Source: Amaurobius ferox | Taxonomy: Eukaryota > Arthropoda > Arachnida > Araneae > Amaurobiidae | Length of the DNA stretch: 64,000 nucleotides | Assembly: GCA_951213105.1 (NCBI GenBank) | Contig: OX578146.1 | Location: forward strand, 107,516,697 to 107,580,696 | Direction: 5' to 3' | Part shown: positions 44,139 through 54,300 of the stretch, piece by piece | Position numbering within the stretch: the stretch's first letter is position 1 | How the letters are laid out: every line of letters begins with the position of its first letter | The notes under the pieces: model-generated | Seen by the model: only the letters and a program-made list of their open reading frames with translations | Told to the model about the DNA's origin: nothing | The model's database searches: none | Position numbers and translations under genes: made by a program

Positions 44139-45437
44139 ACAAGAAAGCTCAATCATGCTTAAAGCATTGATTATGAAACACTTTCCAAGTTCAATGCAAT
44201 TTTATTTAAACATGTCTAAAATGCAATACATTCCTCGGTAATATTTTAAAACTTATCACAATACTACATTAATTTATTATATTTGAAAACTTAAACCTTC
44301 ATAGAAAAAAATGAACTTCATTCAAATGACGGCATAGAAATATAAATTGCCTGGTTTAAACATCTCTAAAATGCGATACATTCCTCGGAAATATTTTTAA
44401 AACTATCATAATACTACGATAATTTATTATATTTGAAAACCTCATCGAAAACAACTGAAATTCAATTCATTCAAATGACATCATAGAAAAAAATAACACG
44501 CCTGGCTCTCTCTATAAAAGCGGCATTTCATTCATAAATAATTTCCCATTCATGTCATTCATCACAATACTATAATAATTTATTTTATTCAAAAATTAAG
44601 ACCATGGAGCTACAAGTAATTAAACTCTATGAAAACTTTATCGAAAAAAATCGTCCATCTCTTTGTAAAATCCATGAATATTTCATTCATATCAGTTATG
44701 CAGACTCCATGAGCTAAATAATTTTGTGTTAAAGAAATACAGCAATTCTAATACAACTCATTCTACATATTTTGCAGTTTACATTTTACATAAGTGAAAA
44801 ATAGGTTTCATTGTAAAAATAATCAAATTTGGATGAGCATTTAAACTCAAATATATTGTAATTGCGTTGTTTCAGTATGTAGATACACAGAATTTAAGAA
44901 AAAATAAAGTGGTTTTAGGACGGATACAACACTCAATAAGAATTAAAAAGAACTTTAAAAATCACGATTTTGAGACAAGATGGATGCCATATATCATTTT
45001 GAAGTGGGCCACGTGATCTTTTTATATCATGATCACGTGATCGCTTCATATAAGAGGTGTAATTATTATTTTAATTTTTATTTAAAAAACTACTGAATAT
45101 ATTTCGCTGAATTTTTTTTGTATATATTTTATGGAACAATTTGAATATTACCTAACATTTTCGAAGCAATTTGTGAATTTTAAATCTGCTTAAAAAATGT
45201 TTGAAAAATTAGGTCTCATAGGGCTCAATGTATTTCATTTTTTCAACCCGAGTTCAATCCAAAACTAATTAGGTGATATTATTCATTTATATTCCCATAG
45301 GTCCTACAGCCCGTCTGAACAACATACTAAAATTTTATTTTGATTCAATTTTACGGCAGTTATCGTGCTAACGGACAAACAGACAGACAGAATGAACAAA
45401 GTCATAAACACTTTTCAACTTTGTTTTGTAAAGTGTT
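44139..45437 (+). mobile_element. Family B element, full length, with a deducible empty site
   Basis: Inserted in the left TIR of the 43909-46274 element. The right TIR has the uninterrupted counterpart (inverse of AAATCATTAAAAAAAAACCC), so B runs from ACAAGAAAGCTCAATCATGC to TTTTGTAAAGTGTT, bordered by TTAAA on both sides. Confidence 0.88.
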
Positions 45438-45695
45438 AAAAAACCCGCATATACGTATCCTTAAAATTGAGCGAGTTATATTTAATTGAAAATTGAACAT
45501 TGCGAATGGGGAACCTATATCAAATTAGAAATGTAAATTTGAGACATATCATAAAAAAAGATAAAACTGGATGATAATATATAGGAGACATTTTTGCGAA
45601 TTCCGCGTAGGCTCACGATGCAGTCACGGATTCTTAAGTACTTTTCACATTTAAACATGGCAATAAAAATTTTTGACACATATTAACGTATTTTT

Positions 45696-46068
45696 GATCT
45701 AAATAATTTCCATCGTCAATTTGCTTATGATCCCTATTTTCACTAATGATACAGCCTTTCACTTGGTACAGAAAAGTGGCATAAATCAGATTTTTTCCTT
45801 TATCATAATTCAGTTGATTTTAAAGATAAAGATATGCGGGTCTTTTTTAACGATCTTGTTGCATTAAAAATAAAAATGTTCTGATCTAAATAATTTCCAT
45901 CGTCAATTTGTTTATGATCCCTATTTTCACTAATAGTACAGCCTTTCACTTGGTACGGAAAAGTGGCATAAGTCAGATTTCTTCCTTTATCATAATTCAG
46001 TTGATTTTAAGATAAAGATATGCGGGGTTTTTTTTTAATGATTTTGTTGCATTAAAAATAAAAATTTT
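45696..46068. repeat. 187-bp tandem duplication inside the TIR element
   Basis: GATCTAAATAATTTCCATCG starts both units (45696 and 45883); only scattered substitutions separate them. Confidence 0.88.
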
Positions 46069-46289
46069 CTGATTGACTCAATTTGTCTAAGGGGGTTATA
46101 TAAAAATTTAAAAAGTGTAACATTTTAAAAATAAATGGGAGTACTATTTCATTAACTTATTTCCTATTAGTCTTATTTCCTACCTTACTTTCAACATTTT
46201 TGCAATTTGCATTGCCCACTTATCTCCAACAGGTAAAGAATTAAAGAGCGTTTCAATCTTTTTGGGACACCCTATCTACTCTGTTCCAA

Positions 46290-46963
46290 CCTAACCCTGC
46301 AGCAAAGACTACGCTTAGGAAGCTTTAAAAGATCAAAAATCCTAAAAATCGCTTTCTTTTTAAACATAAAATTTACAGTACAAAGTTTAATTTTTCTTAT
46401 CTGAATGTCAATTTAAAACAAAGTAATATTTTGCGGAGAATATGAAAATTCTTCCTATATCTACTTAATGATCAAAGTCTTCGCGGTAAAAGTCTTTCGC
46501 TGTATAAGTAACTCTTTTCATATACGCGTTAAAAGATCAAAGCGCGTAAAAATAGTTTTTGTTGCTGTTGTTGTTTTTAAATAAAAAGTAGAGTACAGAG
46601 TCTGTAATTTTTCTTACCTGAATGTCAATTAAAAAAAAATAGCATTTTGCGTGGAATATAGGAATTTTTCTTACATCCACTTAATGATCAAAATCTTCGC
46701 GACAGGAGTTATTTGCTATAAAAGTAGTCTTTTTTCGTTGATCAAAGACCCGAAAAATCGTATTTTTCGTAATAAAAATTACAGTACAGAATTTACCATT
46801 TTTTTACCTGAATATCAGTTAAAAAGAAATAGCATTTTGTTTAGAATGTAAAAAGTATTTCTATATTTACTTAATGATCAAAGTTTTGGCAATAGCAGTT
46901 ATCCGCTATAAAAGTAGTCTTTTTCTCGTTTGAGAAGCTTTAGAGACCCAAAGACCCAAAGAA

Positions 46964-47007
<44 letters not shown>

Positions 47008-47260
47008 TAAATAAAAAGTACAGAGCAGATTCCAATTTTTCTCTCCTGTGTGTCAATTAAAAAGAAATAGCAAAAAGTAAACAATTTTCCTATATTCACT
47101 TAATGATCAAGGTCTGGGCGATAGAAGTTAAGCGCTACAAAAGTGGTTGGTCTCTTTCATTTAAGAAGCTTTTAGAGATCAAAGACCGTAAAAATAGTAT
47201 TTTTTTTTTTTTTTAAATAAAAATTACAAGGTCCAACTTTTTAAAAATACTTTCCTCATG
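46290..47260. repeat. Decayed ~190-230-bp tandem repeat
   Basis: CTTAATGATCAAxGT marks units at 46464, 46680, 46870 and 47099. Each also has AATTTTTCTxACCTGAATGTCA and AATAGCATTTTG blocks. Irregular spacing (216, 190, 229) comes partly from a (TTA)n tract at 46966-47008. Confidence 0.8.
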
Positions 47261-47775
47261 CACATACTGCCTATATTGTATTGTATGGAACGTAAAAAAA
47301 GTGTAGATTCTATCATAAGTCTACAGTGCCCTATTAGCTGAATACAATTCTTCAGAGCTGTTGGATAACGGCCGGGCTGGGATTTGACCCCCATTTCTAC
47401 GAGTCAGATGGGCTTAATAGGAGGGTGTATTTTCTGGTGTGGTCGTTAAGGGGGTGATTTACTTCTCATATCCATCTCTCAGTTTGTGTTCTGGGAAAAA
47501 TAAGAACAGTCCTTGAGCTTTAATTATGAACAGTTTCCATGACATGTGTGCTTGCAGTTAATTGAACAGAGGATTTTTTTTTTTTATAATGTAAGGAAAG
47601 AAAACTGCGTGCATTATTTCTTGTTCGTAATTACGTCATATGTACGGAGAACAAGCCATTTTCATTAAGGGTAAATAAATATATAATTATTTTTCCGGTA
47701 GTTAACGGAGCTTCAAATAATTGTAGTCAAATGAAAAAGATAATCGGCCAATTGTGATATAATGTGATAACTGAT
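47260..47775. other. Unassigned stretch
   Basis: Nothing recognised. GGGATTTGACCCCCATTTC at ~47379 loosely resembles an inverted tRNA T-arm but has no partner elements. Confidence 0.5.
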
Positions 47776-47778
47776 AAT

Positions 47779-48066
47779 GTGAAAAATAAACAGATTTTAA
47801 AAATTAAAATTAGTGAAAGTAAACAAAGGCTTTTCAAATGCAAATTATCGAAAGTAAACACTTTTTTTTTAAATTCAAATTATTGTAAATAAACAATTGC
47901 TTTTTATAATTTAAATGATCAAAAAGCAAACAAACTGTTTTTAAAATTCAAAACAATAAAACATAAGTAAAGGATTTCTTGAATTCAAACTACTAAAAAA
48001 ATAAACAGAATTCTTTGAATTATTAATTAAGAAAGAGTAGACAGAAGATTTTTAAAATTTCAAGCT
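47779..48066. repeat. Degenerate ~36-bp tandem repeat, about eight units
   Basis: Successive units of 35-37 bp read roughly xAAGTAAACAxxxxTTTTTA, then AAATTCAAATTATTx. The AAACA and TTCAAA words recur every ~36 bp. Strongly diverged, so old. Confidence 0.65.
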
Positions 48067-48069
48067 TTC

Positions 48070-49140
48070 TCCATGACCGCACTATATTTTTGAAATGAGC
48101 CAATTTTGCTATGCAATTAATGACTAAAATTTACACTGATTTAGGTTTTATTATTGTATGCATTTTGTTTCGTAACGTCCTTCTGGCAACCAGGTACTTT
48201 CAGATCGAGACAAAAAAATCGCGCCAAATATGACGACATATTTTTTAAGTTTCTCAACGGGGTCGGTAAACTACACAAGTATCATTTTTCTTAATACTAT
48301 TTTTCCTTCTTCTACTAAGAAAAGTAGTATTACGAATGCCTTAAATGTCTTCACGGCATATTGCCTATCCCTGAGGAAAACAACATTTACAAGCAATCAT
48401 TGCTATTACTCGTAGGTCCGAATCGCCTGCCCTTAGCGACAAAGTTGGCAAAATATCGCCAACTTGGCGATTTCGGGAAACGTCTCAAACTTTGTAGTTT
48501 AGTTAATAATTTCAAAATTACATGGTATTTTCCAAAATTTTAAACAGAAGGTATATATCATCATTCAGTCAGAAAGAGTTACAGTGATGCGAGTAAAATT
48601 GAATTGTAACTACGTCATTCAATTGCTGTTTTAATGTAACTGACATTACTGTTTTGTAACTACAGAGTTACTAGATGTAATGGGAGTAAACTAACATTGG
48701 GAGACAAAAATATGCACTATGAAATGCATAACTTGTCATGCACTAAAAGGAGTTACAATATTTTAAAATGTTTATTCATATTAATAACAACTGCATTGCA
48801 TGCGTGTCGGAAATGACAGATAATAAATATACTCATCCAAAAATAAGTCATAAAATTACATTTTTCACTTATCTGTTAATAGCAAAATTCTAAAACTTCA
48901 AACAGGTGTAAAACAAAACTCTAAATAGTGTTCTTTAACTTACTTAAAATCACTACTGCTGCCATCTGATGGTTGAAAAAAGAATATTTTTCGGACGACA
49001 TCGTAACGTTACTACAAATTCCCAGAAATAAGCGCATATCAGTCATTTCGCAAAATAAGAGATAAATTTTTAGAAATAAGTTGTTAAAATAATCATTTCC
49101 CATGATTCACCCATTTATTTCCATTATTTGTGTTTTTATT
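48070..49140. other. Unassigned, includes family E copy 2 (48415-48490)
   Basis: The E copy contains AATATCGCCAACTTGGCGAT. Otherwise AT-rich with GTAACT words at 48605-48670. No gene seen. Confidence 0.5.
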
Positions 49141-49142
49141 GA

Positions 49143-49931
49143 ACTTTCCCTACAATATATCGTAATGTATAGGGAATGTATTGGAATCGTGTCGAAAATC
49201 GCAATTCGGGTTTTCGACGGATGCATATTTTTCGAACACTCTAGAATTTGAAAACACTATTTTTAGCTTGACGCCTGTGTACACAATGTATGTATCCGAT
49301 CTAACTGAAAAATCAATAATCACAAAATTCGTTGATATAAGCCAAATGTGTTTTACCCTGGTGCTGATTAATTTTGATACGATCTGGGGGGAAAAAGGAG
49401 CCTTTTTTTTTGTTGTTGTTTCTGTCCCCCTCCCCCCCAAAAAAAATGAAACGCATGAATTGTATGTATGCACTCAAGCTGAAACACTAATTAAGCAAAT
49501 GTTTAGAAAATTGGAAGAAAAGTCACTTGTGGGTCACCCTGTTGCTAATTAGATTAGTACGTTTCGGAAGAAATAAATCTGTCTATGTATAAAGTAGAAG
49601 ACTGCGTATCCTCAAATGTATCCATTAAATGCTTGTATTATACGTCTACTTTTTTGACGAGGTAAAGATTAAGATCCACCCCATAACCCTAGGACTAACC
49701 GTTCTCTAGATATCTTAGTATTTTCCTTATTATTTTTATTTTTGCCATGTTGCCTTTGAAAATACATTCAGTCGCCAAATGAAAACGAAAATTGAATTAA
49801 AAGGGGAAATTCAGTGTAATTTCAAATAATTATCCACATTTTTAATGCAATTCAACTGAATTTAATGAGTTATAAAAGAAAGAAAAAGGAATTTGAGTCT
49901 GTAGGTAAAGTCAGGTACTGCTTCCATCAGA
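49143..49931 (+). mobile_element. Family A element, older full-length copy (789 bp)
   Basis: Diverged palindrome (ACTTTCCCTACAATATATCG) and 3' end (TCAGGTACTGCTTCCATCAGA). The GT microsatellite is almost lost. The frame from 49181 still reads MESCRKSQFGFSTDAYF... Confidence 0.82.
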
Positions 49932-50223
49932 TTTTTAGTAACATAATTAGGAGATGAAAACTCAACTCAGTACTAGGGGACAGTGACGGAAAAGACAAAC
50001 TTGCAGTTTTATAAAGTACATTATATTCATAATCAAAAAATCCGCTTGTAAGGTATGTTCCTAAAAGTTTGAAAGACACTTAATATAAACACTTAGTGTG
50101 CCCGAGTTAAATTTTACATGAATTTGATGCCGTCTACGTGGAAAGTTTGAAATTGTCAGTCCCCATAGACGTCCCCATCATTGTGGCTCATAGCAAGTTT
50201 CCTGCTGCTATTGCATGTAACGG

Positions 50224-50286
50224 CTATTCCATGCTGATGAGCGGATAAGTGCGAAACCGGTCCATGTATACTGGTATCAGGAATGG
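50224..50286 (+). ncRNA. Hammerhead ribozyme-like motif
   Basis: The conserved core is complete. CTGATGA lies at 50234-50240. Stem II at 50241-50252 is GCG...TGC with a six-base loop. GAAA follows at 50253-50256. Stem III is ACCGGT (A50256 pairing U50261), and the NUH cleavage triplet GTC is at 50260-50262. Stem I then forms CATG 50230-50233 with CATG 50263-50266, and continues as CTATTC 50224-50229 with GAATGG 50281-50286 after a 14-nt bulge. Stem III is self-complementary with no loop, so a single copy would fold poorly. Such minimal stem III is known from hammerheads of Penelope-like elements and retrozymes, proposed to act as dimers. Predicted cleavage is after C50262. Confidence 0.6.
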
Positions 50287-50409
50287 GAGTGTTGCAACTT
50301 TAAGTCCCTATGAAGGAAAAACGCGTCTTGAATTTCTCCTCCCAGACGGAGACACACAGAGAGAACTGAGAATGTAACTGAACTGATGCTCTAAAATCGG
50401 ATCCGGAGT

Positions 50410-50770
50410 TGTGACTGAGTATTATGTATATGTGTGTTGTGTTATACGAGTTGTAACCGAGTATTATATATATACATATATATGTGTGTTGCGACCGAAT
50501 ATTATATATATGTGTGTTGTGTTATGCGAGTTGTGACCCAGTCCTATATATATGTGGGTTGTGTTATGTGAGTTGTGAACTTGTGACCGAGCATTATATA
50601 CATGTGTGTTATGTAAGTTGTGACAGAGTATTATGTATATATGTTTGTTGCGACCGAGTATTATATATATGTGTGTGTTGTGTTATATGAGTTGTAACCG
50701 AGTATTAGAATATATGTGTGTTGTGTTATGTGCGTTGTGGCCGAGTATTATGTATATGTGCGTTATGTTC
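50410..50770. repeat. Variable ~30-50-bp minisatellite
   Basis: Roughly nine units of GTTGTGACCGAGTATTATAT followed by ATATGTGTGTTGTGTTATG in different lengths. It lies ~120 bp downstream of the hammerhead-like motif. The C/Y/V-rich 68-codon frame (50484-50690) is an artefact. Confidence 0.88.
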
Positions 50771-51084
50771 TGTCAATAAATGTGAAAAAGACAAAACTGG
50801 AGTCCTTGAAAACAAGCCAAACACTTATACGTGACAGAGAGTGTCTTTCAAACATTTAATATTATTGAAAAATATTTTTTTGTTGAAAAGCATGCAGAAC
50901 AGTTTGTATTTTATAAAAATACTGCAAAAAATATCCATCTTATTTATTATTATTTTTTCAAAAGCTGAAGGGACACAAAATTGACAATTATCAGATATTC
51001 GGTCATATACAATGACCCACCCCCACGCGGGAATTACTCTCGTCTGAAAACGAGCACTGATAAAGATCGAAAGAGAACACGCGA

Positions 51085-51321
51085 ATGTTGGCAGTTTGGT
51101 CTTTCTATGCTACAGTAATTCTTTTTGAGATAAGATCCACAGCGGCTAACAGCACGACGGGGGATTGGATTTTCGTTTGCAAAATATATCTGATCGCGCT
51201 TATAATGACAGGACTTTTAACTAAAGGCTGTTTCGGAATGATGTTTTTATTGACATTGTTTATTAGTGTTGCTCTAACAAGGAAGTGCAGTCGTAAAACG
51301 AACTCTTTTCTTGCTGGTTAA
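51085..51321 (+). CDS. Candidate small membrane protein ORF (78 residues)
   Basis: ATG-initiated (MLAVWSFYATVILFEIRSTA...) with a hydrophobic N-terminus (residues 1-14, signal-like), then NSTTGDW (possible N-glycosylation site NST), and a second long hydrophobic region (residues ~31-66: KIYLIALIMTGLL...MMFLLTLFISVAL) followed by a basic end (TRKCSRKTN). This is the topology of a small membrane or secreted peptide, but I recognise no family. Composition is slightly GC-richer than the flanks. No clear TATA or poly(A) signal was identified. It could be an exon, a micro-gene or chance. Confidence 0.22.
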   Translation: MLAVWSFYATVILFEIRSTAANSTTGDWIFVCKIYLIALIMTGLLTKGCFGMMFLLTLFISVALTRKCSRKTNSFLAG

Positions 51322-51367
51322 TCTCTTATTTAGATACTATTTTTTGTAGGATTCCGTTGTACATTTT

Positions 51368-51462
51368 ATTGCCAGATTTTAGATAGTATATTTTGTTGCC
51401 AGATATTAGATAGTACATTTTGTTGCCAGATTTCAGATAGTATATTTTGTTGCCAGATTCAA
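51368..51462. repeat. 27-bp minisatellite
   Basis: GTTGCCAGATATTAGATAGT plus ACATTTT, exact 27-bp steps at 51395, 51422 and 51449, with partial units at both ends. Confidence 0.92.
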
Positions 51463-51665
51463 GAAAAGTGAGCATTCATTTCATAGTAGTTCATTAAAAT
51501 CTGTTTCTGCTTGTATTTGAGTTTGAATGGGTTTATTGGGGGCTTTGTGGTGAATACATTTACGATATACCCTTTGGAATCGTGGGGTATACTCTCAAGA
51601 TACAAGGATGAGATAGAATTTCTGGATAACTAACACTTTTATTTAAGCAATCGAAATAGAATTAA

Positions 51666-52999
51666 ACAAGAAAGATCAATCATGCATAAAAGCATTGATT
51701 ATGAAACACTTTCCAGAGCATACAAATCCAGAGCAACTTCAATGCAATTTTATTTAAACACCTCTAAAATGCGATACATTCCTCGGTAATATTTTTAAAA
51801 TTATCACAATACTACATTAATTTATTATATTTGAAAACTTAAAACTTGATCGAAAAAAATGAACTTCATTCAAATGACGGCATTGAAATATAAATTGCCT
51901 GGTTTAAACACCTCTAAAATGCGATACATTCCTGTGTAATATTTTTTAAATTATCATAATACTACAATAATTTATTATATTTGAAAACTTCATCGAAAAC
52001 AAATGAACTTTATTCAAACGACGTCATCGAAATATAAATCGCCTCTATATAAAAGCAGCATTTCATTCATAAACATTTTACCAATCCTTTCATTCATCAC
52101 AATATTATAATAATTTATTTTATTTAAAAACTGAAAACCATGGAGGTACAAGTAATTTTAACTCTATGCTTAAAACTTCATCGAAAACATCGTCTGGTTG
52201 GTTCTCTGTATAAAATCAATGAATGTTTTATTCATATCAGCTATATTGCAGATTCCATGAGCTAAATAATTTTGCGTTAAAGAAATTCAGCAATTCTTAT
52301 ACAACTCATTCTACATCTTTTGGTATTTACATTTTCCATAAGTGAAAGTTAGACTTCGTTGTAGAAATAATCAAAGTTTGATGATCATTTAACCTTAAAT
52401 ATATTGTAATTGAGTTGTTTCAGTATGTAGATGCACAGAATTTAAGCAAAAATAAAGCGGTTTTAGGACGGACACAACACTAAATATGAATTAAAAAGAA
52501 CTTTAAAAATCACGATTTTGATACAAGATGGATGCCATATTTTATTTTGAAGTGGGTCACGTGCTCTCTTCATATAATGGTCACATGATCTCTTCACATA
52601 ATGATCACGTGATCTCTTCATATAAAGGGTGTAATTATTATTTTAATTTTTATTTTAAAAACTACTGAATATATTTTGCTGAAATTTTTTTTATATATTT
52701 TATGGGATATTTTGCATTTGCTCAAATTTTCGAAGCAATTTCTGAATTTTAAATTCGTTTAAAAAATGTTTGAAAAATTAGGTCCCATAGGGTTCAATGT
52801 ATTTCATTTTTTCTACCCGGGTTCAATCCAAAACTAATTGGGTGATATTTTTCATTTATATTCCCATAGGTCCCACAGACCGTCTGAACAACATACTAAA
52901 ATTTCATTTTGATAAAATCATTTTTACGGCAGTTATATGCTAACGGACAGACAGAATGAACAAAGTTATAAACACTTTTCAACTATGTTATAAAGCGTT
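51666..52999 (+). mobile_element. Family B element, full length (1334 bp)
   Basis: Terminal hairpins intact; TTAAA borders left (51662-51666) and right (52998-53002). A ~20-bp local duplication (CCAGAGC...CCAGAGC) sits at 51705-51730. Three CACGTGATCTCTTCATATAA-type units are at 52556-52622. Confidence 0.88.
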
Positions 53000-53005
53000 A
53001 AAAAC

Positions 53006-53220
53006 CGAAGATGGAGATGGGCTGGACATGTTTTGAGAATACCACAGCATAACATCCCTGCTGTAGCACTTACTTGAGTGCCCGAGAGAAAAAGATTTCG
53101 AGGTCGACCCAAACTAACTTGGAGGAGACTAAGAGAACAATTTCGTTGCGAAATCAGCAAAAATAAATCAGGCTACTTAAAAATGAATTCTGGTATGAGA
53201 AGGTCGAATCAAGACACACT
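53006..53220 (+). pseudogene. LINE reverse-transcriptase C-terminal fragment
   Basis: Translation from 53006 gives RRWRWAGHVLRIPQHNIPAV, then ALT, a stop at 53075-53077, then VPERKRFRGRPKLTWRRLRE QF. W(A/I)GHVLR...R(G)RPKxTWRR is the typical end of LINE-encoded endonuclease/reverse-transcriptase proteins. The catalytic domain is missing, and one in-frame stop breaks the remnant. The sequence goes on to AAATCAGGCTACTTAAAAAT, also seen after the tails of family C at 8890 and 15165, so this is the 3' end of a LINE. It starts 6 bp after family B. Confidence 0.8.
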
Positions 53221-53389
53221 CCAAATATTTAATTTTATGTACCTAATTGTTTTTATACATTCATTTGCAAATCGTGCAATATATCTTGAGAGCAGTTTGA
53301 GCTAGCATTCTGTAGTTAGTATCAATCACTTTTTAATAAAAAATTACGTCTGAAATGAGTATTTATTTATTATTAGTTAAGGCCCTGAG

Positions 53390-53655
53390 TTATTAAAAAC
53401 TTTTTCAAAAATTCATCTGAAAATTGGGGTGTAATCTTCCGAACATTCGATTGCGTTTAAAATCAATAGGATTCCAGTATTCACGGATTGTAATAATCAT
53501 CTTTGCGGATTCACAGATACACATGCTAAAATACGTACATACACTAATATACATATACATACATAGACGTCACCCTAAAAACGTTCACTTCGAGTTTAGG
53601 AACGCTGTAAATGTACTGTTCAGTCGAAAACTCGAATTCGAATTAACTGCAGTAG
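53390..53655 (-). repeat. Family G, minus-strand copy
   Basis: Inverse of the G body: CACGGATTGTAATAATCATC region, ACAT/ATAC microsatellite, and GTCGAAAACTCGAATTCGAA near the right end. Confidence 0.6.
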
Positions 53656-53744
53656 CACGCTCTATTAATTAATATCATATCTCTATTATTTCACGTAAAT
53701 GCTTATTAGTTTGCAATGATTCATTCTTAAAATCATGCAAAATT

Positions 53745-54300
53745 AATTTTATTTTGGGTTCAACACATTTAGTATCTATGTTTTAAATGACAAAGTTAAA
53801 GAGGGGATAAAACTCCCATGGATGAAAAACTTGAAAATGTCATTAATGATTTAATAATTATATGTAGGTATTGATAGTGTTAGTAAAATTCCATTGTTCT
53901 CATTTGACTCAACAAGAAAACGCAGTCTTTAGTAACTGTATTTTTGGTTATTTTAATAAATGATTTTAAAAATAAATTGAAAGATTTTATTTTGGGTTCA
54001 ACACATTTAGCATCTATGTTTTAAATGACAAAGTTAAAGAGGGGATAAAACTCCCATGGATGAGAAACTTGAAAATGCCATTAATGATTTAATAATTATA
54101 TGTAGGTGTTGATAGTGTTAGTAAAATTCCATATGTTCTCATTTGACTCAACAAGAAAACGCAGTCTTTAGTAACTGTATTTTTGGTTATTTTAATAAAT
54201 GATTTTAAAAATAAATTGAAAGATAAAAATAATTTAAATACGTATGAATATTCTTTATTGTTGGAGTTCTAATTTGCATTGCAGTGCTCATTTATTTCGT
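53745..54300 (+). repeat. Family F, with a 238-bp tandem duplication
   Basis: GGGTTCAACACATTTAG recurs with a 238-bp shift (53756 and 53994). The two units differ at only a few sites (for example GATGAA/GATGAG and an AT insertion in CCATATG). The tail GAATATTCTTTATTGTTGGA matches the F copy at 12740. Confidence 0.85.

Larger units (their letters stand above)
43909..46274. mobile_element. TIR element interrupted by family B
   Basis: CAGGGTGTCCCAAAAAGATT at 43909 is mirrored by TTTTTGGGACACCCT at 46273. The TIRs extend over 230 bp (TAAGTGGGCAATG, GTTGAAAGTAAGGTAGGAAA and AAGTTACACTTTTTAAATTT are shared in inverse order). TA precedes the left end. B occupies 44139-45437 inside the left arm. The right half holds a 187-bp direct duplication. 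No transposase. CAGGGTGTCCC ends with TA suggest a Tc1/mariner-superfamily non-autonomous element. Confidence 0.75.
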
